From: Clostridium vincentii
GTDB taxonomy: Bacteria > Bacillota > Clostridia > Clostridiales > Clostridiaceae
DNA length: 64,000 nt
Direction: 5' to 3'
NCBI RefSeq assembly: GCF_002995745.1
Contig: NZ_PVXQ01000012.1
Location: 1-64,000, forward strand
Below the pieces are notes generated by a model. That model was not told the DNA's origin, searched no databases, and saw only the letters and a program-made list of their open reading frames with translations. The translations under genes were made by a program, and so were the position numbers. This document shows positions 23,602 to 34,608 of the stretch, in pieces (within the stretch, counting starts at the first letter, position 1; the number at the start of each line of letters is the position of its first letter).

Positions 23602-25176
23602 ATGGGGAAAATAAAAAAAATACAAATTTTAAGGCACATTATACAAATAATTTTATTCTTGCTCTTGCCAGGGCTTTATGTCCTAACTTTTAGTGAATTA
23701 AAAACAGTTTATGAAATGATTATAAATGGGAATTTTAGTTTTATTCAAGCGTTTCCTAGCTTAATGGAATTTGCAGCAGTAATGTTTTTCACAATTTTAA
23801 TGGGAAGATTTTTCTGCGGATGGTTATGTGCCTTTGGAGCATATAATGATTGGATATATCTAATGTCTAGCAAAATATTTAAAATGAAATTCAAGGTAAA
23901 TGAAAAGGTTGATGCTCTATTAAAATATGTAAAATATATAGTTTTATTAGTATTATTAATTGTAACAGTGAATATGGGAAGTCTTGTTCTAGAGGGCACA
24001 AGTCCCTGGGATGTTTTTGGACAAATAACGGATTTATCTAATATTTTATCAAGTTTGTTAATTGGTTTTATACTTTTCATTTTAATAACTATAGGAGCAT
24101 TTTTTATTGAAAGATTTTTCTGTAGATATTTATGTCCTTTAGGTGCTGTCTTCGCTATAATTTCTAAAATAGGAATAGTAAAGATTAATAAACCTAGTGA
24201 TAAATGTGGTGAATGTAGAATTTGTACTAATAATTGCTCTATGGGATTAAATCTTTATAAAAAGGAAAAGATTAAAGGTGGAGATTGTATAAATTGTTTA
24301 AAATGCATAGAGGTATGCCCTATAAAAAATACAAATGTTAATGTTCTTGGGGAAGATGTGAATGCAACATTAGCTAGTACAGTAGCATTAGCTACCTTTG
24401 TAGGAGTTTATGGATTAACAAATTTAGGTGGAAAAATATTAACGGATACTGGTATAGCTACAAGTGCTGCCGTAACAAGTAGTGTGGAGGATAGTACTAG
24501 TACATCACAAACATACAAGGATGGAACTTATACAGGAAGCGCTTCAGGCTTTAAGGGTACTACTAAAATTTCAGTTACTATAGCTAATGGCAAAATATCA
24601 TCAATAGACACAGTATCTAAGCAAGATGATTCAAGTTATTACAATAAAGCTGAGAGTAAAATTTCTAATTCTATAATTTCAGAGCAATCAACATCAGTAG
24701 ATACTGTCTCTGGGGCTACTTATAGTTCTAAAGGGATAATTAATGCAGTAGAAAATGCTTTAAGCAAAGCAAAAAATTCAACTTCTGAAGTAGCTAGTAG
24801 TAGTACTACAGATTCATCAGAAGCAACAAGCTCAACTGAAAATTCAGGAAGTACAACATCAAATTCAACAAGTGCAGAAAGTACTACAACTGACAATACA
24901 ACTACGGGAACTTATACAGATGGAACTTATACAGGAAGTGGTACAGGATTTAAAGGTGGCACAACTAAAATATCAGTTACTGTAGCTGGTGGAAAAATAT
25001 CATCAATAACAACAGTATCCAATGAAGATACTCCAAAATATTATAGTAGGGTTGAAAGCACAATTACTAATTCTATAATTTCAGAGCAATCAACATCAGT
25101 AGATACTGTCTCCGGTGCTACTTATAGCTGCAAAGGAATAATAAGTGCTGTAGAAAATGCTTTAAGCAAAGCATAA
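23602..25176 (+). CDS. Membrane polyferredoxin fused to two FMN-binding domains
   Basis: The 524-residue protein joins a NapH/NosR-type membrane part to two FMN_bind domains. About four to five helices include the paired motifs FFCGWLCAFGA and FFCRYLCPLGA; two 4Fe-4S clusters are expected in CGECRICTNNC and CINCLKCIEVC (about residues 203-245). After another helix near 255-275, two FMN_bind repeats each end in DTVSGAT; Thr373 and Thr507 would carry covalent FMN. A Ser/Thr-rich linker separates them. Similar proteins pass electrons across the membrane in flavin-based extracellular transfer. The FMN domains should be outside, but the partner ApbE appears cytoplasmic. Confidence 0.85.
   Translation: MGKIKKIQILRHIIQIILFLLLPGLYVLTFSELKTVYEMIINGNFSFIQAFPSLMEFAAVMFFTILMGRFFCGWLCAFGAYNDWIYLMSSKIFKMKFKVNEKVDALLKYVKYIVLLVLLIVTVNMGSLVLEGTSPWDVFGQITDLSNILSSLLIGFILFILITIGAFFIERFFCRYLCPLGAVFAIISKIGIVKINKPSDKCGECRICTNNCSMGLNLYKKEKIKGGDCINCLKCIEVCPIKNTNVNVLGEDVNATLASTVALATFVGVYGLTNLGGKILTDTGIATSAAVTSSVEDSTSTSQTYKDGTYTGSASGFKGTTKISVTIANGKISSIDTVSKQDDSSYYNKAESKISNSIISEQSTSVDTVSGATYSSKGIINAVENALSKAKNSTSEVASSSTTDSSEATSSTENSGSTTSNSTSAESTTTDNTTTGTYTDGTYTGSGTGFKGGTTKISVTVAGGKISSITTVSNEDTPKYYSRVESTITNSIISEQSTSVDTVSGATYSCKGIISAVENALSKA
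24540..25112 (+). repeat. Internal duplication encoding two FMN_bind domains
   Basis: The two domains are offset by 402 bases (134 codons). A 46-base block is identical in both (24665-24710 and 25067-25112) including silent positions, and the segment encoding DGTYTGS is also nearly identical. This indicates a recent duplication or gene conversion. Confidence 0.8.
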
Positions 25177-25316
25177 GGCCTAAAATATAAGTATATAAGT
25201 ACAACTCCTTTAATGTATAATTAGAATAATGAAATAAATAAAGGCACAATCAAAAAAATAACAAAGGTATGCCTTGTCTATTTCTTTTCATGTGCCTAAG
25301 GCAATAGGAGATAAGT

Positions 25317-26291
25317 ATGAATAAAAACGAACAAAAAATATTTAATTATCTTACCCAAAATGAAGGCTTCTATATGAATCAATATAGAAGTTTACAAGGT
25401 AAGTCTGATAATTGGATAAGTCTAAAAAAATTAAATGAAGGACTCTATGCTGTTGTTATAACAGATGATAAGCATGCAGATAGTACTCAATCCGAAGCCG
25501 ACGAATATTTAAAAACTATAGGACAAAACTATAAATTACATATTATTGTTTTATCTGATGGAGAATACTTTTCCGCAACAAATGGAACTACCTCAAAGGC
25601 TGTAGTGAATATTAGAGAAAAAAGGATTATTTATTGTGATGAAGACTCTAAAAGTCTTGCTAATATCACTATGAGCTTATTGGTAAAAGAAAAAGAAACA
25701 CGAGAACTAAAAACAATGAGTATAACCTTAGGCATTATAGGGATTAATATAATTTTATTTATAGTGAGTGCCATAATGTCTAAGAACATCATGAATATAG
25801 ATGGGCAAGTTCTTTTAGATTTGGGGGGCAAGTTTGGTCCTTTAATTGACAAAGGAGAAGTTTATCGACTAGTTACTGCTAGCTTTCTTCATGGAGGTAT
25901 TATTCATATAGCCTTTAATATGTATGCTTTATATTCAATAGGACCCCAAATTGAAGAGATTTATGGAAAGTGGAAGTATATAGGTATATATTTCTTAGCT
26001 GGAATAGGATCTAGTTTTCTTAGTTATTATATGTTGCCAAATACATTGTCTATTGGAGCCTCTGGAGCAATATTTGGACTTTTAGGAGCATTATTTATAT
26101 TTGCAGTAAAGAATAGAGATTCTTTGAAAAAAGGTGCAATTAAGAGCTTGCTAATGGTTATAGGAGTGAATTTATATATTGGAATGACATTGCCTAATAT
26201 TGATAATTATGGACATATCGGAGGTCTAATAGTAGGAATAATAATAGGAACAGTTTTTCTAGGTGGAAGTTTGAAAAAGGGGTTAAAGTAA
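25317..26291 (+). CDS. Rhomboid intramembrane serine protease
   Basis: The 324-residue protein has a soluble N-terminal domain of about 135 residues and a six-to-seven helix rhomboid domain. The catalytic dyad is visible: Ser249 in GASGAIFG and His300 in NYGHIGG. The HGGIIHIAFNMYAL segment in loop/helix 2 is also a family hallmark. Rhomboids cut single-span membrane proteins inside the bilayer. The N-terminal domain is unassigned. It has a TAGGAGATA ribosome site and appears monocistronic. Substrate unknown. Confidence 0.88.
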   Translation: MNKNEQKIFNYLTQNEGFYMNQYRSLQGKSDNWISLKKLNEGLYAVVITDDKHADSTQSEADEYLKTIGQNYKLHIIVLSDGEYFSATNGTTSKAVVNIREKRIIYCDEDSKSLANITMSLLVKEKETRELKTMSITLGIIGINIILFIVSAIMSKNIMNIDGQVLLDLGGKFGPLIDKGEVYRLVTASFLHGGIIHIAFNMYALYSIGPQIEEIYGKWKYIGIYFLAGIGSSFLSYYMLPNTLSIGASGAIFGLLGALFIFAVKNRDSLKKGAIKSLLMVIGVNLYIGMTLPNIDNYGHIGGLIVGIIIGTVFLGGSLKKGLK

Positions 26292-26309
26292 TACTTTAGC
26301 CTCTTTTTT
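26279..26309 (+). terminator. Terminator of the rhomboid gene
   Basis: GGGGTTAAAGT pairs with ACTTTAGCCTC (one G-T pair), followed by eight T. The 5' arm overlaps the last codons. Confidence 0.75.
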
Positions 26310-26357
26310 TTAACTACTTTATTTGGATAAAATAGTTAAATATAATAAATAAAATTA

Positions 26358-26387
26358 CAATATAATAACATTTATGTTATTATATTG
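26358..26387. promoter_or_regulatory. 30-bp perfect palindrome before gdhA
   Basis: CAATATAATAACAT and its exact reverse complement flank TT. A terminator already ends the upstream gene, so this may be an operator or an attenuating hairpin in the gdhA leader. Confidence 0.45.
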
Positions 26388-26422
26388 TTTTGGAATGGTG
26401 TTTAGTTGGTGTATCATAGTAG

Positions 26423-27808
<1,386 letters not shown>

Positions 27809-27823
27809 AATAATTTAATTAAT

Positions 27824-27871
27824 AATACCAAAATAGGATCTTTTATTAGAATCTTATTTTGGTATTTTTAT
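27824..27871 (+). terminator. Terminator of gdhA
   Basis: AATACCAAAATA (27824-) pairs with TATTTTGGTATT (-27866) with an internal mismatch, followed by a T-rich run. The rest of the gap to 28163 shows only the promoter at 28072; 27880-28070 is AT-rich with nothing recognisable. Confidence 0.75.
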
Positions 27872-28071
27872 TTTTCTAGAATAAATCAGAAATCCAAGAG
27901 ATATATTTTAAAGAGAATAGTTATTTAATTTTCACAAAAACTGTAAAATACATATATACAGAGGGTAAACTACCATTAATATTTGTAATATGAAAAATAT
28001 TAATAGACAAACTATAAATAGAGATAAATTCACATAAAATTAAGATTTATATACTTGATTTTTTTTAGCAA

Positions 28072-28099
28072 TTGCACTATAGTAATATAGATGTATAAT
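28072..28099 (+). promoter_or_regulatory. Promoter of the glycosyltransferase gene
   Basis: TTGCAC, a 16-base spacer, and TATAAT. The predicted transcript start near 28106 lies after the in-frame ATG at 28098, which supports the downstream start at 28164. Confidence 0.6.
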
Positions 28100-28163
28100 G
28101 ACTAAAAAAAGGATAATAAGAGTAAATGAAATTATAATTTCATTTATAATAGGAGTGAATATA

Positions 28164-29555
28164 ATGGGAGATATTATATATACAGTAACAGCGACTTTTC
28201 AAATATTTGTCTTTCTAATTACAGGATATTACCTAGTATTGGGCTTTTTTGGAGTGTATAGAAAAAAGGATATAAAAGATTACACACCAAACAATAAATT
28301 TGCTATGATTGTATCAGCTCATGATGAGGAAATAGTAATAGGAAACCTTATAGAAAGTATGCAAAAACAAGACTACCCAAAGGAATTATATGATATATAC
28401 GTAATTGCCGATAATTGTACAGATAAGACCGCAGAAATAGCTAAAGGTTATAATGTTACAGTATGTGAAAGAAATGTAGATGATAAAAGAGGAAAAGGAT
28501 ATGCTTTGGAATGGATGTTTGAGAAACTTTTTAAAATGGATAAAAGTTATGATTCTATAGCTATATTCGATGCTGATAATTTAGTTCATTCGGACTTTTT
28601 AAAAGAAATCAATTCTAAAATGAACCAAGGGTATAAAGTTGTACAAGGTTACATAGATAGTAAAAATCCTAATGATTCTTGGATTGCAACTTCCTATTCA
28701 ATAGCCTTTTGGTCTCAAAATAGACTGTTCCAACTTTCAAGAAATAATATTGGATTATCTAATCAAATAGGAGGGACAGGTTTTTCCATAGCAACTGAAA
28801 CCCTTAAAGAATTAGGCTGGGGAGCTACATGTTTAACTGAGGATTTAGAATTTACTTGCAAAATAGTTTTAAGTGGTCAGAAAGTAGGATTGGCTTATGA
28901 TGCTAAAATTTATGATGAAAAACCATTAAAATTAAAGCAGTCTTGGATACAAAGAAGAAGATGGATGCAAGGTTTTACAGATGTAGCATCTAGGTATTGC
29001 TTGAAGCTTATGAAAAAAGCTGTAAAGGAAAGAAAATGGTATATATTTGATGCAGCACTTTATGTATTACAACCTTTTGTAACCTTATTAATAGGAGTTG
29101 CAGCTGTTCTTACAATAATACAAGCATACGCACCAAGTGGGGATCATATTTTTATTGTAAGTGATTTATTTAGTAATGTAGGGTTTCAAATATTTGCTTT
29201 AGTTCAATTTATAATTACACCAGTAATACTTATTTTAGATAAAAAGATATCTAAAGGATTTTTTGCTATGATGGTATTATTTTCAAGTAATATTATTATT
29301 ATGCCTTTAATAATAAAGGGACAAAGTGGAATGTTTATGATAGGAGCTAATTTTGCATTCTACGCAACATTTTTATTAGCTACTTTAATAATTTTAGGTA
29401 AGAAATCAGTGATATTTTTTATAAGATTTTTACTTTACAGTATTTACACAGTAACTTGGATACCAATAACTATTCAAGGAATATTAAGAAAGAATAATAA
29501 AGAATGGAATCCAACTAAACATGTAAGAAACGTAGAGGTATATGACGTTAATTAA
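28164..29555 (+). CDS. Processive family-2 glycosyltransferase, membrane
   Basis: About 463 residues: an N-terminal helix, a GT-A domain with IVSAHDEE, IADNCTDKT, DADN and TEDLEFTCK, the QRRRWMQG motif characteristic of processive enzymes, then about four C-terminal helices. This architecture is shared by hyaluronan, cellulose and poly-GlcNAc synthases, which polymerise a UDP-sugar and pass the chain across the membrane. No partner genes (deacetylase, bcsB-like) are adjacent, so the polymer cannot be named. Start chosen at ATG 28164, after AATAGGAGTG. Confidence 0.8.
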   Translation: MGDIIYTVTATFQIFVFLITGYYLVLGFFGVYRKKDIKDYTPNNKFAMIVSAHDEEIVIGNLIESMQKQDYPKELYDIYVIADNCTDKTAEIAKGYNVTVCERNVDDKRGKGYALEWMFEKLFKMDKSYDSIAIFDADNLVHSDFLKEINSKMNQGYKVVQGYIDSKNPNDSWIATSYSIAFWSQNRLFQLSRNNIGLSNQIGGTGFSIATETLKELGWGATCLTEDLEFTCKIVLSGQKVGLAYDAKIYDEKPLKLKQSWIQRRRWMQGFTDVASRYCLKLMKKAVKERKWYIFDAALYVLQPFVTLLIGVAAVLTIIQAYAPSGDHIFIVSDLFSNVGFQIFALVQFIITPVILILDKKISKGFFAMMVLFSSNIIIMPLIIKGQSGMFMIGANFAFYATFLLATLIILGKKSVIFFIRFLLYSIYTVTWIPITIQGILRKNNKEWNPTKHVRNVEVYDVN

Positions 29556-29565
29556 ATGAAATTTA

Positions 29566-29601
29566 AAGGCGAAGCACTGTTTAATCAGAAAGCTTCGCCT
29601 T
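29566..29601 (+). terminator. Weak terminator after the glycosyltransferase
   Basis: AAGGCGAAGC pairs with GCTTCGCCTT; only a broken T run follows. Confidence 0.55.
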
Positions 29602-29703
29602 AATTATTGCTTTGACATAATAGATAAAAAAAAGTATATTTTAAATTAGAGATTACACAAGCAGTTTTAAAGAGGATAACGCTAGATAATGTGGAGGAAT
29701 AAT

Positions 29704-31653
29704 ATGAGCAACGAAATTACTAATACCTATGATGTTACAGACTTAACTTCCTTAGAGAAGTTAGAGCCAGTAAGAGTTAGACCTGGGATGTATATAGGTT
29801 CTACTGGAAGTAAGGGACTTCATCATTGCGTTTGGGAAATACTGGATAACTCCATAGATGAAATAACAAACGGTTATGGAGATTTAGCAACAGTTATTTT
29901 GAATAAGGATAAAAGTTTAACTATAATAGATAATGGTCGCGGAATACCAACTGGAATTCATCCAATTAAGAAGACAAGTGGTGTAGAGATGGTATTTACC
30001 GAACTTCACACTGGAGGAAAATTTGATAATAAAAATTATAAGACTTCTGGAGGACTACATGGTGTAGGTGCAGCAGTTGTTAATGCCTTGTCAAAGTGGT
30101 TAGAAGTTGAGGTTCATCAAAATGGTAATGTTTATAGACAAAGATTTGAATATGCCTATGATAAAAAGTTGAAGAAAGAAATGCCAGGAACTCCAGTGAC
30201 AAAACTTGAAATAGTTTCAGAGGCTAATGATACAGGAACTATAATAACATTTATGCCTGATACAGAAATATTTTCGAATATCGATTTTAGATTAGATGTT
30301 ATAGATGAAAGGCTACAAGAGTTAGCATTTCAAAACAAGGGAATCAGACTTAAATTAATAGATAGAAGAAATGATGAAGAAACAAGTAAAGAATATTATT
30401 CTGAAAGAGGACTTTTAGATTTTATAGATTATTTAAATGAAAGTAAAATTACTATTCATCCAAATCCAATTCTTTTTGATGGAGATAGAACCGTTAACAA
30501 CTTGCAGCTGTATGGTGAAGTTTGTATGCAATTTACAGATTCAACAGCAGATTATATTGCAAGCTATGTAAACAATATCCCTACAACTGAAGCTGGAACT
30601 CATGAAACTGGTTTTAAGACTGGTATGACAAGAGCTTTTAAAGAAGGAGCTAAAAAATTAGGGCTTGTGAAAGAAAAGGACAAGGAATTTGAAGGTGACG
30701 ACTTAAGAGAGGGTATGACTGCCATACTTAGAATTAAAATAAATAATCCGATTTTTGAGGGACAAACAAAAACTAAACTTGGTAATAGTGAAGCTTATAC
30801 AATGATGAATGATCTTGCGTATACTAGATTATCAGAATGGATAGAGGATAATAAAACTCTTGCAACAAGCTTAATCAGTAATGCTCTTCAAGCAGCACAA
30901 AGAAGAGAAAAAATTAAGAAAATTAATGATGCTGAAAAGAAAAAAATAGGTAAGGGAACTGCACCATTAGCAGGGAAAGTCGCTGTCTGTACTCAAAAGG
31001 ATAGAACTGTAAATGAATTTATTGTAGTTGAGGGAGATTCAGCTGGAGGTTCTGCAAAGCAGGCTAGAGATAGAAGATTCCAAACAATAATGCCCTCTAA
31101 AGGAAAAATTATGAATACAGAAAAGCAGAAGCTTGAGAATGTACTAGCCTCAGAGGAATTGAAGATATTTAATACAGCAGTAGGAACTGGTACCTTAGAT
31201 AACTATAAGGAACGAGAGTTAAAATATGATAAAATAATAATAATGAGTGATGCTGATGTGGATGGATATCATATTAGAACGTTATGGATGACTTATATTT
31301 ATAGATATATGAAGCCCTTAATAGCTAATGGACATCTTTATTTAGCACAGCCACCTTTATATAAGGTATACAGAAATACTAAAAATGGAGAAGTTCATGA
31401 TTATGCTTATAATGAAGATGACCTTATAATAAGCAAGAAAAAGATAGGTAAAGGAGCTCTTATTCAAAGGTATAAGGGTCTTGGAGAAATGAATCCAGAC
31501 CAATTATGGGATACTACATTAAACCCAGAGAGTAGAACCCTTTTCCAAGTTACTATAGATGATGCAGCAAAAGCAGAAAGAATGGTATCACTTCTTATGG
31601 GTGATGTTGTTGAACCTAGAAGAAACTATATGTACAAGTATGGTGAATTCTAG
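29704..31653 (+). CDS. parE: Topoisomerase IV subunit B (GyrB paralogue)
   Basis: The 649-residue ATPase subunit of a type IIA topoisomerase. EILDNSIDE, DNGRGIPTGIH and TSGGLHGVGAAVVNAL form the GHKL ATP site; EGDSAGGSAKQARDR and the acidic SDADVDG are the TOPRIM metal site; PLYKVYRN and GLGEMNPDQLW are the C-terminal motifs. The subunit A gene follows 18 bases later and lacks a GyrA box, so the pair is most likely topoisomerase IV. GTGGAGGAAT fixes ATG 29704. Confidence 0.88.
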   Translation: MSNEITNTYDVTDLTSLEKLEPVRVRPGMYIGSTGSKGLHHCVWEILDNSIDEITNGYGDLATVILNKDKSLTIIDNGRGIPTGIHPIKKTSGVEMVFTELHTGGKFDNKNYKTSGGLHGVGAAVVNALSKWLEVEVHQNGNVYRQRFEYAYDKKLKKEMPGTPVTKLEIVSEANDTGTIITFMPDTEIFSNIDFRLDVIDERLQELAFQNKGIRLKLIDRRNDEETSKEYYSERGLLDFIDYLNESKITIHPNPILFDGDRTVNNLQLYGEVCMQFTDSTADYIASYVNNIPTTEAGTHETGFKTGMTRAFKEGAKKLGLVKEKDKEFEGDDLREGMTAILRIKINNPIFEGQTKTKLGNSEAYTMMNDLAYTRLSEWIEDNKTLATSLISNALQAAQRREKIKKINDAEKKKIGKGTAPLAGKVAVCTQKDRTVNEFIVVEGDSAGGSAKQARDRRFQTIMPSKGKIMNTEKQKLENVLASEELKIFNTAVGTGTLDNYKERELKYDKIIIMSDADVDGYHIRTLWMTYIYRYMKPLIANGHLYLAQPPLYKVYRNTKNGEVHDYAYNEDDLIISKKKIGKGALIQRYKGLGEMNPDQLWDTTLNPESRTLFQVTIDDAAKAERMVSLLMGDVVEPRRNYMYKYGEF

Positions 31654-31671
31654 ACAAGAGAGGAGAAAACT

Positions 31672-34584
31672 ATGGCTAAGAAAGTTAATATAATCCCTAA
31701 GGATAAAAATATAGTTGTAATACCATTAGAAGAGGCAATGCCAGATAATTATTTACCTTATGCCATTGAGGTAGCCAAGGAAAGAGCTCTACCAGATGTT
31801 AGAGATGGATTAAAACCTGTTCATAGAAGAATATTATATGGATCTTATCTACTTAAAGCATTTCCGGATAAACCATATTTTAAATCTGCAAGAATAGTTG
31901 GAGATATTCTAGGTAAGTTCCATCCTCATGGAGATTCATCAGTTTATGATGCCATGACAATATTAGCTCAAAGTTTTTCAACAAGAGAGCCCCTTATGGA
32001 TGGTCATGGTAACTGGGGATCAGTAGATGGAGATAGTGCAGCTGCTATGAGATATACAGAAGCTAGACTGTCTCCTATTGCCATGGAAATGATTAGAGAT
32101 ATTGATAAAGATACTGTTGATATGGTACCTAACTATGCAGATAGTGAGCTAGAACCCAAAGTACTTCCAAGTAGATACCCAAACCTTTTAGTTAATGGGA
32201 CATTTGGTATTGCTGTTGGACTTGCGACTAATATACCGCCACATAATCTTGGTGAGGTTACAGAAGGCGTACTAGCATACATAGATAACCATGAAATAAC
32301 AACTAAAGAACTTATGCAGTATATTAAAGGCCCAGACTTGCCAACAGGAGGCATTCTTATAGGAAAAAATTCTTTGCTTTCAGCATATGAAACTGGTGAG
32401 GGAAAAGTAACTTGTAGAGCTAAGACAGAAATTCAAAAATTAGAAAACGATAGAATGGGAATTGTAATTACAGAATTTCCTTATAAGAAAAATAAAGCAA
32501 GGCTTCTTCAATATATATCAGAAATGACAGGAGATAAGAGACATGCAAAGGTATTAGAATGTATAACTGACATTAGGGATGAATCTGATAGAAGCGGTAC
32601 ACGTGCAGTAATTGAATTTAAGAAATCTGTAGATGCAGTTACTGCTGATAAAATCCTAAAATATTTATTTAAAAAGACAGAACTTCAGTGTAATATAAGC
32701 TTTAATATGGTAGCACTTGCAGATGGTAAGCCTCAGACTATGAGTCTTAAGACAATAATAACTCATTATGTAAATCATAGACGAGATGTAGTAACTAGAA
32801 GGACTACAAAAGAGCTAGATATAGCTGAAAAAAGATTTCACATAATAGAAGGTTTTATAAAGGTTATTGAGGTATTAGATCAAGTTATTAAAACCATTAG
32901 AGAATCTAAGTCCAAGAAGGACGCAGGAGAAAATCTAATGGCGCAGTTTGGTTTTTCGGAGGCTCAAGCTACAGCTATTCTTGAATTAATGCTTTATAGA
33001 CTAACTGGGTTAGAAATAACTATATTCGAAAAAGAGTATAAAGAACTAGAAAAAACAATTAAAAGGTTAAAGAAGATTTTATCGCAGGATAAAGAATTAT
33101 TAAGGGTAATAAAAGAAGAACTTAGAGAAGTTAGTGAAAAGTTTAGCAATGCTAGAAGAACAAGGATAGTAGAGGATGATAGTGAAGCTAAAATTGATAT
33201 AGAGGATGTAATGGTGATAGAGGATGTAATGATAACTTTATCAAAAGATGGATTTATTAAAAGAGTTCCTCAAAAAAATTATATAAGATCGAATTCTAAA
33301 CCTGAAGATATAGATTATAGAGAGGGCGATGAATTAAAGTACCTTGTGAAATCTAATACCAAGGATACTTTTATAATTTTCATGGATAATGGGAATATGT
33401 ATCAGACTAGAGGTGTTAATATTCCAGAGTGTAAATGGAAGGATAAGGGGGAAAAGCTGGATGTTATAGTAAAAACTATTAATCTTGAAAAAGAAAAAAT
33501 AGTAGGTATTTCATCCGTAGATGTTTTTAGTCCTAATATGGTTATAAGCTTATTTACGAATAAGGGAAGTATGAAAAAGAGTTCACTTGATAAATTTGCA
33601 ACTACCTATTCAAAACTTCAAGGAACTAAGCTAAGACCGGAAGAGAAATTAATAAAGGTAGATTTCGCTCAAGATGAAAGAGAATTCCTAAAGGTTAAAA
33701 GTAAGTTAGGTCTAGAGTTTACCCTAGAAATACCTAAGCTTGAGGACTCCCCAAGAAATATATTAGGAACGCAGTTGTTTAATTTATCCATTAATGATGA
33801 AGTAGAAATTGTAGAATATGCGGATGCAATGGAATTTGTTGAATATACAGTAGGAGTTACAGCTAAGGGAGCATTAAAAGCTTTTGGAAAAGCTAATAAA
33901 AATCAATCTTTAAAAGTAAATACAGATTCAAAGAGTCAACTTGTGATGTTTACTAATAAGGGAAGAGTTATAAAAATAGCAGCATTTTTGATTCAAGAAG
34001 CGATAAAAAATGAAGTGTCAATTAATAATTTAGTTAATGGTTTAGAAAGCACGGAAAAAGTTGTAGCATTATTTTCACTAAAAAAATTCGATGAAACACT
34101 TGGAATATATATCTTTACTAAAAAAGGTTTTGTAAAGAAAACTATTTTAAAGGAATTTGATGGAGATTACTTAATTCAACAAGCATATAAATTTAAAAAT
34201 AAAGATGATGAGGTTGTTTCGGTAGATATTGCAAAGGAAAATATAGGCCATCTGGTTATGATAACTAAAAAAGGAATGGCTATAAGATTCCCAGTTAATA
34301 ATGTAAATGCTATGGGTAAAATTTCATCAGGAGTTACAGGAATGAGTCTTAAAGATGATGATGAGATTCTATTTGCGAAATGTTTTGTTACTATGGAACA
34401 AAAAGATACTGGGGAAATAGCAATAACCGCCCTTGAGAAGTATAAATTTCAAATAGTATCAAAAAATAAAGAACTTAATGAAGTATTCTTGTCTGATATA
34501 AAATTGCAAAATAGAGCAGGTAGAGGAAATAATATAATATTTGTTCTTATGGATGATGAAATTAAAAGCGTAAGCTTAAAATAG
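31672..34584 (+). CDS. parC: Topoisomerase IV subunit A
   Basis: The 970-residue DNA-breaking subunit. ALPDVRDGLKPVHRRIL and FHPHGDSSVYDAM are the quinolone-region motifs, and the catalytic Tyr is in AAAMRYTEARLSP (about residue 127). A long coiled-coil tower follows, then a C-terminal blade repeat region with recurring 'FTKKGFVKKT'-like units. No QRRGGKG GyrA box is present. At 970 residues it is long for ParC because of the extended C-terminal repeats. It decatenates chromosomes with the ParE encoded upstream. Confidence 0.88.
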   Translation: MAKKVNIIPKDKNIVVIPLEEAMPDNYLPYAIEVAKERALPDVRDGLKPVHRRILYGSYLLKAFPDKPYFKSARIVGDILGKFHPHGDSSVYDAMTILAQSFSTREPLMDGHGNWGSVDGDSAAAMRYTEARLSPIAMEMIRDIDKDTVDMVPNYADSELEPKVLPSRYPNLLVNGTFGIAVGLATNIPPHNLGEVTEGVLAYIDNHEITTKELMQYIKGPDLPTGGILIGKNSLLSAYETGEGKVTCRAKTEIQKLENDRMGIVITEFPYKKNKARLLQYISEMTGDKRHAKVLECITDIRDESDRSGTRAVIEFKKSVDAVTADKILKYLFKKTELQCNISFNMVALADGKPQTMSLKTIITHYVNHRRDVVTRRTTKELDIAEKRFHIIEGFIKVIEVLDQVIKTIRESKSKKDAGENLMAQFGFSEAQATAILELMLYRLTGLEITIFEKEYKELEKTIKRLKKILSQDKELLRVIKEELREVSEKFSNARRTRIVEDDSEAKIDIEDVMVIEDVMITLSKDGFIKRVPQKNYIRSNSKPEDIDYREGDELKYLVKSNTKDTFIIFMDNGNMYQTRGVNIPECKWKDKGEKLDVIVKTINLEKEKIVGISSVDVFSPNMVISLFTNKGSMKKSSLDKFATTYSKLQGTKLRPEEKLIKVDFAQDEREFLKVKSKLGLEFTLEIPKLEDSPRNILGTQLFNLSINDEVEIVEYADAMEFVEYTVGVTAKGALKAFGKANKNQSLKVNTDSKSQLVMFTNKGRVIKIAAFLIQEAIKNEVSINNLVNGLESTEKVVALFSLKKFDETLGIYIFTKKGFVKKTILKEFDGDYLIQQAYKFKNKDDEVVSVDIAKENIGHLVMITKKGMAIRFPVNNVNAMGKISSGVTGMSLKDDDEILFAKCFVTMEQKDTGEIAITALEKYKFQIVSKNKELNEVFLSDIKLQNRAGRGNNIIFVLMDDEIKSVSLK

Positions 34585-34608
34585 AATTTTAAAGGAGATA
34601 TTAATATT

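Noticed and set aside
25177-25316. Regulatory RNA or riboswitch before the rhomboid gene
   Set aside because: Only a weak GGCAC/GTGCC pairing is visible and no known riboswitch core was found.
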